DNA of 8,315 nucleotides, taken from an uncultured Kouleothrix sp. (GTDB taxonomy: Bacteria; Chloroflexota; Chloroflexia; Chloroflexales; Roseiflexaceae). This document shows, piece by piece, positions 1 to 8,315 of the stretch. The position numbers and the translations under genes were made by a program. The notes below the pieces were generated by a model, which ran no database searches, had not been told where the DNA came from, and was given only the letters and a program-made list of their open reading frames with translations. The first letter of the stretch is position 1. Every line of letters begins with the position of its first letter. The stretch is from positions 1-8,315 of the forward strand of contig CALLYN010000245.1 in the NCBI GenBank assembly GCA_937858455.1. The letters run 5' to 3'.

Positions 1-18
1 CCAGGGTTCTTCTTTTTT
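1..18 (+). terminator. Probable right half of a truncated intrinsic terminator
   Basis: The window opens with CCAGGGTTCTTCTTTTTT. This nearly matches the right arm and T-tract of the complete terminator at 1018-1060, which ends CCAGGTATTCTTCTTTTT. The parallel suggests that the left edge cuts through the terminator of an upstream plus-strand gene. The left arm lies outside the window, so the hairpin itself cannot be seen. The last T residues are also the base of the palindrome stem that follows. Confidence 0.45.
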
Positions 19-57
19 GGCGGGTATCGGCTGCGAATGTGGCCGATACCCGCCAAA
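16..57 (-). repeat. 38-nt palindromic repeat, copy L (inverted)
   Basis: A perfect 16-bp inverted repeat (arms 16-31 and 42-57) encloses a 10-nt loop. The 38-nt core at 18-55, read on the minus strand, matches the core at 8096-8133 at 31 of 38 positions, including the central GGCCACATTCG. A third relative is at 8237-8274. Where the copies differ in the outer stem, both partners change and pairing is kept. The plus-strand T-run precedes rather than follows the hairpin, so it is not a simple plus-strand terminator. It is best described as a REP-like intergenic palindrome or structured RNA element of unknown function. Confidence 0.75.
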
Positions 58-121
58 CAGAAAAGCTCTTAAGAAACCGAATAGCGCGCCGTGACGCGCC
101 GCATTATAAAAAGAGCGCTTC

Positions 122-139
122 ATGTAACTCTGATGTAAC
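122..139 (+). promoter_or_regulatory. Direct repeat ATGTAAC x2, possible regulator site
   Basis: ATGTAAC occurs at 122-128 and again at 133-139, an 11-bp period close to one turn of DNA. The pair lies just upstream of the candidate extended -10 element at 147-155, where an activator or repressor could bind. It may also be chance in a locally AT-rich stretch. Confidence 0.3.
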
Positions 140-146
140 ATTCGGT

Positions 147-155
147 TGCTATAGT
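147..155 (+). promoter_or_regulatory. Candidate extended -10 promoter for the first SDR
   Basis: TGCTATAGT fits the extended -10 pattern TGnTATAAT with one mismatch in the hexamer. No good -35 hexamer is visible at the normal distance, which suits an extended -10 or activator-dependent promoter. Transcription would begin near 162, leaving about 16 nt before the start at 178. Confidence 0.45.
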
Positions 156-177
156 TTGCATTATGTAGAGGCGAATT

Positions 178-978
178 ATGAGAAGCGAGTATACTGCCAT
201 GAGCATTGAGCTACGACAACGGGTGGCGGTGATCACCGGCGGCGCAAATGGCATTGGCCGCTCCACCGCGCTGGCATTTGCCGAGGCCGGCGCAGCAGTA
301 GCGATCTGGGACATGGTCGACCAGGCCGGGCTGGCGCTGGCAGACGAGATCAATGCCGGCGGCGGCCAGGCAGTATTCCAACATGTGAATGTCACTTCGA
401 CCAGCGAGGTAGAGGCGGCGGTGGCCACGACGCTCGACCGATTTGGCCGGATCGACATTCTGGTGAACAACGCCGGAATCACCCGCGACTCCCAGCTGAT
501 CAAGATCAAAGACGGCGAGGTGGTTGGCAAGATGAGCGAGGCCGAGTTCGACGCGGTGCTGAACGTGAACCTGAAGGGCGTGTTCATCTGCACCCAGTCG
601 ATCGCCCCGGTGATGGTGCGCCAGGGCTACGGCCGGATCATCAACGCTGCGTCGGTGGTGGCGCTGTACGGCAACTTCGGGCAGACGAACTATGTGGCCA
701 CCAAGTCTGCGGTGATCGGCATGACCAAAGTCTGGGCGCGCGAGCTGGGCAAGCGCGGCATTACGGTGAATGCGGTGGCGCCGGGCTTCATTGCCACCGA
801 CATGACCCGCGGCATGCCCGACAGAGTGCTGGCCGCGATGGTCGAGCGCACGCCGGTTGGCCGCATGGGCGAGCCGCGCGACATCGCCAACGCGTACCTG
901 TTCCTGGGGTCGGAGGCAGCCAGCTTTATCAACGGCACCGTGCTGAGCGTCGACGGCGGGCTTGTGTTGGGTACGTAG
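178..978 (+). CDS. SDR-family oxidoreductase, FabG/PhaB-like, NAD(H)-type signature
   Basis: This is a classical short-chain dehydrogenase/reductase of 266 residues, probably cytoplasmic, that interconverts a 3-oxoacyl and a 3-hydroxyacyl thioester or a related substrate. Visible motifs are the dinucleotide loop TGGANGIG (20-27), NNAG (97-100), and a catalytic set Asn131, Ser159, Tyr172, Lys176. An Asp at the end of strand beta-2 (VAIWD, Asp45), with no Arg in the glycine loop, points to NAD(H). Between NAGITRD and the catalytic Asn it is nine residues longer than PhaB at 7268. The 178 start is preceded by AGAGG (167-171) six bases upstream. A start at Met8 (199) would give a more typical SDR N-terminus but has a weaker ribosome site. 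The gene is monocistronic, closed by the terminator at 1018. Substrate is uncertain: acetoacetyl-CoA, 3-oxoacyl-ACP or another hydroxyacid are all possible. Confidence 0.85.
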   Translation: MRSEYTAMSIELRQRVAVITGGANGIGRSTALAFAEAGAAVAIWDMVDQAGLALADEINAGGGQAVFQHVNVTSTSEVEAAVATTLDRFGRIDILVNNAGITRDSQLIKIKDGEVVGKMSEAEFDAVLNVNLKGVFICTQSIAPVMVRQGYGRIINAASVVALYGNFGQTNYVATKSAVIGMTKVWARELGKRGITVNAVAPGFIATDMTRGMPDRVLAAMVERTPVGRMGEPRDIANAYLFLGSEAASFINGTVLSVDGGLVLGT

Positions 979-1017
979 CCCCTACTTTACAGACTGTACA
1001 CGGTCGCCACCGCGCGG

Positions 1018-1060
1018 GAATACCTGGAGGGCCGCAAGCCCTCCAGGTATTCTTCTTTTT
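1018..1060 (+). terminator. Intrinsic terminator of the first SDR
   Basis: A perfect 15-bp stem (1018-1032 with 1038-1052) and a 5-nt loop, CGCAA, are followed directly by TTCTTTTT. The T-tract is on the plus-strand side only, so it ends transcription of the SDR. The minus-strand GNAT converges on it from the right, but in that direction the hairpin is not followed by a T-run. Confidence 0.9.
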
Positions 1061-1092
1061 AGCAGCTATTCGCCGCGCGTGTGCTCGGCACA

Positions 1093-1575
1093 CTACAGCC
1101 AGCGCTCCAGCTCGATCTCATCGTGCAGCGGGATGCCACCGAAGCCGAGCGTCGGAATGGCCGGCTTGAGCGCGCGCGCCCGATCGACGGCGCCACGGTG
1201 CACCGCCACCAGCGCGAAGCCGCGTTTCTGGTAGAAGTGCAGCGCGCGCATATTATCGTTGGTGGTAATCAGCCACAGCCGCGCGCAGCCAGCCGCGCGC
1301 GCCGCCGCTAGCACTGCGGCGATCAGCCGCGAGCCAATGCCCCGGCCCTCAAGCAGGCTGTCGAGCGTCACGATCTCGCAGGCGTCGCCGGCAAGCTCGT
1401 AGCTCAGCAGGCCAACGCAGCGGCCATCGGCGAACGCCGCAAAGCCCGGCAGCTCGGCCGGGTAGTACACCCGCCCGTGCGCCACCACCATGGCATCGCC
1501 CCACTGCTCTACGATAAATTGCGCAACCCACGCGCGGTCGGCCGCCGCGAGCGGCCGGATCTCAACATCGGACAT
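1093..1575 (-). CDS. GNAT family N-acetyltransferase
   Basis: This 160-residue single-domain protein has the GNAT fold signature and should transfer an acetyl group from acetyl-CoA to an amine. The acceptor cannot be predicted. The acetyl-CoA pyrophosphate loop is EGRGIG (76-81), preceded by the strand CEIVTLDSL. The C-terminal half has TTNDNMRALHFYQKRGF (104-120), the usual GNAT motif B region. The N-terminus IRPLAAADRAWVAQFI begins the fold as usual, and the length is normal for the family. The start at 1575 has GAGG (1585-1582, minus strand) six bases upstream. The stop codon sits in a small hairpin, GTGTGC-TCG-GCACAC (1079-1093). The gene diverges from the synthetase at 1837. Bacillus acuA, an Acs-modifying GNAT, also neighbours acsA, but this protein more closely resembles a widespread small-GNAT family of unknown acceptor. 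Confidence 0.85.
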   Translation of the reverse strand: MSDVEIRPLAAADRAWVAQFIVEQWGDAMVVAHGRVYYPAELPGFAAFADGRCVGLLSYELAGDACEIVTLDSLLEGRGIGSRLIAAVLAAARAAGCARLWLITTNDNMRALHFYQKRGFALVAVHRGAVDRARALKPAIPTLGFGGIPLHDEIELERWL

Positions 1576-1590
1576 ACGCCCCCTCGGCAG

Positions 1591-1618
1591 TTGCCATTAC
1601 TGATTCTTTACATATAAT
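1591..1618 (+). promoter_or_regulatory. Near-consensus sigma-70-type promoter ahead of the synthetase cluster
   Basis: TTGCCA (1591-1596, five of six matches to TTGACA) and TATAAT (1613-1618, perfect) are separated by 16 bp. Transcription would start near 1625, giving an untranslated leader of about 210 nt before 1837. The -10 lies inside a small dyad, CATATA-A-TATATG (1611-1623), which could be an operator or simply an AT-rich box. It would be the main promoter for the ligase at 1837 and perhaps for all four downstream genes. Confidence 0.6.
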
Positions 1619-1794
1619 ATATGCACCTGCCGCGCCTATACGTACTGCTGCCCATACGTGTATTGTGCGCGAAATCACATTTACACAAAATTCACCAAAA
1701 CCTTGATCGCGCTTGATACAAGTGGCGTATAGTCACCCTAATATTCCAGCACAACAGCTCCATACTATCACGTAATCGTCGCAGAGTAGCCGAT

Positions 1795-1817
1795 ATCCTT
1801 GCGCGTGCTCCAAGGAT
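1795..1817 (+). promoter_or_regulatory. Leader hairpin upstream of the ligase ribosome site
   Basis: ATCCTTG (1795-1801) pairs with CAAGGAT (1811-1817) around a 9-nt loop. The hairpin ends about 10 nt before the Shine-Dalgarno-like AGAGGTG (1828-1834). It may influence translation or mRNA stability. There is no T-tract, so it is not a terminator, and I recognise no known riboswitch. The rest of the 1576-1836 spacer holds the promoter and direct repeats CTTGAT (1702, 1712) and ATACGT (1638, 1654), which may be chance. Confidence 0.35.
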
Positions 1818-1836
1818 GATGTGAGAAAGAGGTGCG

Positions 1837-3741
<1,905 letters not shown>

Positions 3742-3760
3742 CGTGCAGCCGCAGGCTGCC

Positions 3761-3794
3761 TGTGGCCGGCTGCGAGTGCACGCAGCCGGCCACA
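3761..3794 (+). repeat. Intergenic hairpin between the two synthetase genes
   Basis: TGTGGCCGGCTGCG (3761-3774) pairs perfectly with 3781-3794 around a 6-nt loop. A smaller hairpin, GCAGCC-GCA-GGCTGC (3745-3759), lies just before it. Neither is followed by a T-run, so they are unlikely to stop transcription fully. An RNA-stability or processing role in a polycistronic message is possible. Confidence 0.6.
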
Positions 3795-3811
3795 ACCGAA
3801 CACTGGTTGAT

Positions 3812-3834
3812 CCAATCACAACGACGCGGATTGG
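3812..3834 (+). promoter_or_regulatory. Small inverted repeat upstream of acsA
   Basis: CCAATC (3812-3817) and GATTGG (3829-3834) form a 6-bp dyad with centres 17 bp apart, just ahead of the ribosome site AAGGAG (3848-3853). It could be an operator for an internal promoter, but I see no convincing -10/-35 pair, and a 6-bp dyad can occur by chance. Confidence 0.2.
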
Positions 3835-3861
3835 TAGGGTACACAGGAAGGAGCCCGAGCA

Positions 3862-5817
<1,956 letters not shown>

Positions 5818-5828
5818 CGCTCGGCAAT

Positions 5829-5872
5829 GCGAGCAGCCGGCGGCGAGCGGCAGCCGGCTGCTCGCCGCCGGC
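5829..5872 (+). promoter_or_regulatory. Two mutually exclusive hairpins in the acsA-phaA spacer
   Basis: One 13-bp perfect stem pairs 5829-5841 with 5853-5865. A second 13-bp perfect stem pairs 5836-5848 with 5860-5872. Each has an 11-nt loop and the arms overlap, so only one can form at a time. No T-run follows, so it is not a standard terminator. The rest of the 236-bp spacer contains no gene and no convincing promoter, only an isolated -10-like GATAAT (5981-5986) without a -35 partner. Confidence 0.5.
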
Positions 5873-6053
5873 CACTTGCTGCGCGCTGCCGCCACATCCA
5901 AACCGGCCCGTCGCCGGCTTGCTTGCGATACTTCCACTGCGGGTTAGGAATTGGCAACATGCATCCGGCCTACCGGCGCGGATAATGAGCTTGCGTCTTC
6001 AACCCTCCCATCGTACCACCACGCACAACCCACAATCCTAAAGGAGCCTATCT

Positions 6054-7241
6054 ATGAGCGATCCTCGTGAAGTCGTGGTATTGAGCGGCGTACGCACCGC
6101 GATCGGCACATTTGGCGGCGGCCTCAAAGATATCGCGCCGAGCGACCTGGCCGCGCTTGTGGTGCGCGAGGCAGTCGGCCGCGCCGGCGTTGAGCCAAAA
6201 GAGATCGGCCACGTGGTATTCGGCAATGTCATCCACACCGATGTGCACGACCACTACCTGGCGCGCGTGGCCGGCGTCAAGGGCGGCCTGCCCGTCGAGG
6301 CGCCCGCGCTGACGCTGAACCGGCTGTGCGGCAGCGGGCTCCAAGCGGTGGTCTCGGCCGCGCAGAGCATTCTGCTGGGCGATACCGACGCGGCGGTAGC
6401 CGGCGGCGCCGAAAACATGAGCCGCAGCCCGTACATCGTGCCAAGCCTGCGCTGGGGCGCGCGCATGAACGACGCCAAAATGGTGGACGTGATGGTCGGC
6501 GCGCTGAGCGACCCCTTCGACGACTGCCATATGGGCGTGACGGCCGAGAACGTGGCCAAGCGCTGGGAGATCAGCCGCGAAGACCAGGACGCGCTCGCGG
6601 TGGAAAGCCACAAGCGCGCAGCGGCGGCGATCGATGCCGGCCGCTTCAAAGAGCAGATCCTGCCGGTCGAGGTGAAGGTCAAGGGCGGCACGGCACTGTT
6701 CGACACCGACGAGAATGTGCGCCGCGACGCCAGCCTCGACAAAATGGCCAAGCTGCGGCCGGTGTTCGACAAGAGCGGCACGGTGACGGCCGGCAACGCC
6801 TCGAGCATCAACGACGCGGCGGCGGCCGTGGTGCTGATGGAGCGCAAGACCGCCGAGGCGCGCGGCTACAAGCCGCTTGGGCGGCTGGTGGCCTACAGCC
6901 ACGCCGGCGTCGAGCCGAAGTACATGGGCATCGGGCCGGTGCCGGCGGTGCGCAGCCTGCTGGCGAAAACCGGCCTGAGCCTGAACGACATCGACGTGTT
7001 CGAGGTCAACGAGGCCTTCGCCGCGCAGGCGCTGGCAGTGGTGCGCGACCTCGACCTGCCCGCCGATAAAGTCAACCCGAACGGCAGCGGCATCTCGCTC
7101 GGCCACCCGATCGGCGCGACGGGGGCGATCCTGACGGTAAAAGCGCTCTACGAGCTTCAGCGCAGCGGCGGCCGCTACGCGCTGGTAACGATGTGCATTG
7201 GCGGTGGCCAGGGCATCGCGGCGATCTTCGAGCGCTTGTAA
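6054..7241 (+). CDS. phaA: Acetyl-CoA acetyltransferase (biosynthetic beta-ketothiolase)
   Basis: This 395-residue type II thiolase condenses two acetyl-CoA to acetoacetyl-CoA in the cytoplasm, the first committed step towards PHB. It can also run in reverse to cleave acetoacetyl-CoA. The nucleophile Cys92 lies in NRLCGSGLQ (89-97). The remaining active-site blocks are NEAF (319-322), GHPIGATGA with His351 (350-358) and CIGGGQG with the acid/base Cys381 (381-387). Length matches PhaA enzymes of about 393 residues. The start is set by AAGGAG (6041-6046), seven bases upstream. It is 26 bp ahead of phaB, so the two are almost certainly cotranscribed. That context favours the PHB role over fatty-acid breakdown, although family members with the same motifs serve in ketone metabolism or butyrate pathways. 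Confidence 0.93.
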   Translation: MSDPREVVVLSGVRTAIGTFGGGLKDIAPSDLAALVVREAVGRAGVEPKEIGHVVFGNVIHTDVHDHYLARVAGVKGGLPVEAPALTLNRLCGSGLQAVVSAAQSILLGDTDAAVAGGAENMSRSPYIVPSLRWGARMNDAKMVDVMVGALSDPFDDCHMGVTAENVAKRWEISREDQDALAVESHKRAAAAIDAGRFKEQILPVEVKVKGGTALFDTDENVRRDASLDKMAKLRPVFDKSGTVTAGNASSINDAAAAVVLMERKTAEARGYKPLGRLVAYSHAGVEPKYMGIGPVPAVRSLLAKTGLSLNDIDVFEVNEAFAAQALAVVRDLDLPADKVNPNGSGISLGHPIGATGAILTVKALYELQRSGGRYALVTMCIGGGQGIAAIFERL

Positions 7242-7255
7242 TATTACTTTACAAG

Positions 7256-7261
7256 AGGAGG
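7256..7261 (+). promoter_or_regulatory. Shine-Dalgarno that fixes the phaB start
   Basis: A perfect AGGAGG stands six bases before the ATG at 7268. The frame is open upstream to an ATG at 7193 inside phaA, but that start lacks such a site and would add 25 residues not seen in this family. Translation therefore begins at 7268. Confidence 0.9.
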
Positions 7262-7267
7262 AACACC

Positions 7268-8011
7268 ATGGGTCGACTGGACGGCAAGACCGCGCTGGTT
7301 ACGGGCGCGTCGCGCGGGATCGGGCGGGAGATTGCGCTGGAGCTAGCGCAAGAGGGCGCCAAAGTAGCGCTGAACTACCAGAGCAGCGATGCCCGCGCGC
7401 AAGAGCTTGCGGACGAGATCGCCAAACTGGGCGCGACGTGTATGCTCGCGAAGGCCAATGTCGCCGACCCGAAAGAGGCGCGCGATATGGTCAAGCGCGT
7501 GGTCGAGCAGTTCGGCCGGCTCGACGTTCTGGTGAACAACGCCGGCATTACCCGCGATAAATCGCTGCGCAAGATGACCGACGACGACTGGCTCGAAGTG
7601 GTGCAGACCAACCTGAACGCGGTGTTCTTCTGCACTTCGGCGGCGACCCCGGTGATGATCGAGCAAAACTACGGCCGAATCATCAATATCAGCTCGATGA
7701 ACGGCCAGACCGGCGCGTTCGGCCAGGCCAACTACGGCGCCAGCAAAGGCGGGATCATCGCCTTCACCAAAACCGCCGCGCTCGAGCTGGCGCGCTTCAA
7801 TATCACCGTGAACGCGATCTGCCCCGGCTTTACGCTCACCGATATGCTGGCGAAGGTGCCGACGAATATTCAGGATCAGATCAAGGCGCGCATCCCGCTC
7901 GGGCGCTTCGGCACGCCCGCCGATATGGCCAAGGCCGTGACCTTCCTGGTGGAAGGCGGCGACTATATCACCGGCCAGACGATCAATATCAACGGCGGCG
8001 CGTATATGTGA
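7268..8011 (+). CDS. phaB: Acetoacetyl-CoA reductase, NADPH-type (PHB synthesis)
   Basis: This 247-residue SDR reduces acetoacetyl-CoA to (R)-3-hydroxybutyryl-CoA in the cytoplasm, giving the monomer for PHA synthase. Motifs: TGASRGIG (12-19), NNAG (90-93), NAGITRD followed by the PhaB-like RKMTDDDW (101-108), catalytic Asn115, Ser143, Tyr156 and Lys160. The block ISSMNGQTGAFGQANYGASK (141-160) closely parallels the hallmark region of Cupriavidus PhaB (SSVNGQ, FGQTNY). Arg16 in the glycine loop and NYQSS after strand beta-2, with no acidic residue, indicate NADP(H). Length equals typical PhaB. It follows phaA by 26 bp and is closed by a hairpin at 8033. FabG (3-oxoacyl-ACP reductase) is the main alternative, but the phaA linkage and the motif favour PhaB. 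Confidence 0.92.
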   Translation: MGRLDGKTALVTGASRGIGREIALELAQEGAKVALNYQSSDARAQELADEIAKLGATCMLAKANVADPKEARDMVKRVVEQFGRLDVLVNNAGITRDKSLRKMTDDDWLEVVQTNLNAVFFCTSAATPVMIEQNYGRIINISSMNGQTGAFGQANYGASKGGIIAFTKTAALELARFNITVNAICPGFTLTDMLAKVPTNIQDQIKARIPLGRFGTPADMAKAVTFLVEGGDYITGQTININGGAYM

Positions 8012-8032
8012 TGCTCCGCGCCGCACCTTCAT

Positions 8033-8081
8033 GCGGGCGACGTGGTGGCCGCACTACCACGTCGCCCGCGTAGTATTTATT
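8033..8081 (+). terminator. Probable terminator of phaA-phaB
   Basis: A 14-bp perfect stem (8033-8046 with 8056-8069) and a 9-nt loop are followed by GTAGTATTTATT. The tract is T-rich but interrupted, so this is a moderate intrinsic terminator beginning 21 bases after the phaB stop. Confidence 0.6.
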
Positions 8082-8092
8082 AAAGCTGTCTG

Positions 8093-8136
8093 TTCTGGCG
8101 GGTGGCGGCCACATTCGTGGCAGCCACCCGCCAGAA
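8093..8136 (+). repeat. 38-nt palindromic repeat, copy A
   Basis: The element has 20 stem positions per arm with one mismatch (G8107 against A8122) and a 4-nt loop, ATTC (8113-8116). The core 8096-8133 is 38 nt long, like the cores at 18-55 (31 of 38 identical, opposite strand) and 8237-8274 (29 of 38 identical). The inner part reads CCAC-loop-GTGG, also found in copy D. There is no T-run after it, so it is not an obvious terminator. Confidence 0.75.
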
Positions 8137-8143
8137 AGGAAGT

Positions 8144-8164
8144 GCGAGGGGCATAGCCCCTCGC
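8144..8164 (+). repeat. Short GC-rich hairpin
   Basis: GCGAGGGGC (8144-8152) pairs perfectly with GCCCCTCGC (8156-8164) around the loop ATA. No T-tract follows. It lies between palindrome copy A and the hairpin at 8199. Confidence 0.6.
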
Positions 8165-8198
8165 GCACCCTTAAAATAACACGAGTTACGCGGTGGGG

Positions 8199-8237
8199 TT
8201 CGGGGGCGGCAAAGCCGCCCCCGAAAACTTCCTTTTT
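8199..8237 (+). terminator. GC-rich hairpin with T-tract, terminator-like
   Basis: TTCGGGGGCGGC (8199-8210) pairs perfectly with 8214-8225 around the loop AAA and is followed by AACTTCCTTTTT. The form is that of an intrinsic terminator. Its five terminal T residues are also the outer five bases of the next palindrome's stem (8233-8278), so the two structures are joined. Confidence 0.5.
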
Positions 8238-8278
8238 GGCTGGTCGCGACCACCGCCGTGGCCGCGACCAGCCAAAAA
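8233..8278 (+). repeat. 38-nt palindromic repeat, copy D
   Basis: Arms of 21 positions carry a single mismatch (A8249 against C8262) and a 4-nt loop, CGCC (8254-8257). The core 8237-8274 has the same 38-nt length as copies L and A. Relative to copy A, core positions 5/34 change from G-C to T-A and 9/30 from G-C to C-G, so pairing is retained. The stem base is TTTTT against AAAAA. Confidence 0.75.
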
Positions 8279-8289
8279 GAGTGATTTTT

Positions 8290-8305
8290 GAGGGCTTGCG
8301 CCCTC
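8290..8305 (-). repeat. Short GC-rich hairpin near the right edge
   Basis: GAGGGC (8290-8295) pairs with GCCCTC (8300-8305) around TTGC. Read on the minus strand it resembles the heart of the terminator at 1018-1052 (GGAGGGC, CGCAA-type loop, GCCCTCC). On the minus strand its last five T's would have to lie to the left, but there the minus-strand bases are A's. It may continue beyond the window. Confidence 0.4.
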
Positions 8306-8315
8306 CAAGCCTCCC

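Larger units (their letters stand above)
8012..8315. other. Gene-free 3' region made of consecutive hairpins
   Basis: These 304 bases contain no credible coding frame or ribosome site. Six separate inverted repeats fill most of the stretch: 8033-8069, 8093-8136, 8144-8164, 8199-8225, 8233-8278 and 8290-8305. Two of these are the large 38-nt-core palindromes, and the other four are short GC-rich hairpins. Confidence 0.8.

Noticed and set aside
1703..1733. Second promoter TTGATC-19-TATAGT nearer the ligase start
   Set aside because: The 19-bp spacing is too long for a good sigma-70 promoter and both hexamers are imperfect. The site at 1591-1618 is much better.
3761..3794. Hairpin after the first ligase as a full intrinsic terminator
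   Set aside because: The stem is strong but is followed by ACCGAACACTGG with no T-run, so complete termination is not supported.
5945..5986. Internal promoter for phaA (TTGGCA with GATAAT)
   Set aside because: TTGGCA (5951-5956) and GATAAT (5981-5986) are 24 bp apart, beyond workable spacing, and no other matching partner was found.
6048..7106. A 352-codon minus-strand frame opposite phaA
   Set aside because: It has no family resemblance and is rich in His, Arg and Ala, while the plus strand encodes a complete thiolase with all catalytic residues.
7193..7267. Upstream extension of phaB to an ATG inside phaA
   Set aside because: The extra 25 residues have no counterpart in PhaB proteins, and AGGAGG at 7256-7261 clearly marks the start at 7268.
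8093..8305. Series of hairpins as a possible CRISPR array or integron-type attC cluster
   Set aside because: The repeats are not evenly spaced, the intervals are not spacer-like, and two different hairpin types alternate. No cas or integrase gene is present in the window.

Overview
The window is a high-GC bacterial segment that reads as an acetate-to-polyhydroxybutyrate (PHB) precursor locus. Gene content and the many GC-rich hairpins between genes suggest a filamentous Chloroflexota of the Roseiflexus/Kouleothrix type. That assignment is inference from general resemblance, not from a marker gene.

Layout, left to right. Positions 1-57 hold what looks like the cut-off end of an upstream gene's terminator, fused to a 38-nt palindrome. 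A short-chain dehydrogenase/reductase (SDR, 178-978, +) follows, with its own extended -10 promoter candidate and a strong intrinsic terminator (1018-1060). A small GNAT acetyltransferase lies on the minus strand (1575-1093). A 261-bp divergent spacer (1576-1836) holds a near-consensus sigma-70-type promoter facing right and a leader hairpin. Four plus-strand genes then follow: a divergent acetyl-CoA-synthetase-like ligase (1837-3741), a canonical acetyl-CoA synthetase (3862-5817), a biosynthetic thiolase PhaA (6054-7241) and an acetoacetyl-CoA reductase PhaB (7268-8011). The last 304 bases (8012-8315) contain no gene, only a series of six hairpins.

How the genes fit together. The synthetases would activate acetate, and perhaps another short acid, to acyl-CoA. 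PhaA condenses two acetyl-CoA to acetoacetyl-CoA, and PhaB reduces this to (R)-3-hydroxybutyryl-CoA, the monomer for a PHA synthase. No synthase (phaC), depolymerase or phasin is in the window. The first SDR resembles PhaB/FabG but has an NAD(H)-type fold signature, while PhaB has an NADP(H)-type one, so the locus may encode reductases of opposite cofactor preference.

The most unusual signal is non-coding. Three 38-nt palindromes (18-55, 8096-8133, 8237-8274) are related in sequence and length, with paired substitutions that keep the stem. Two of them sit directly after a terminator-like unit whose T-tract also forms the base of the palindrome stem.
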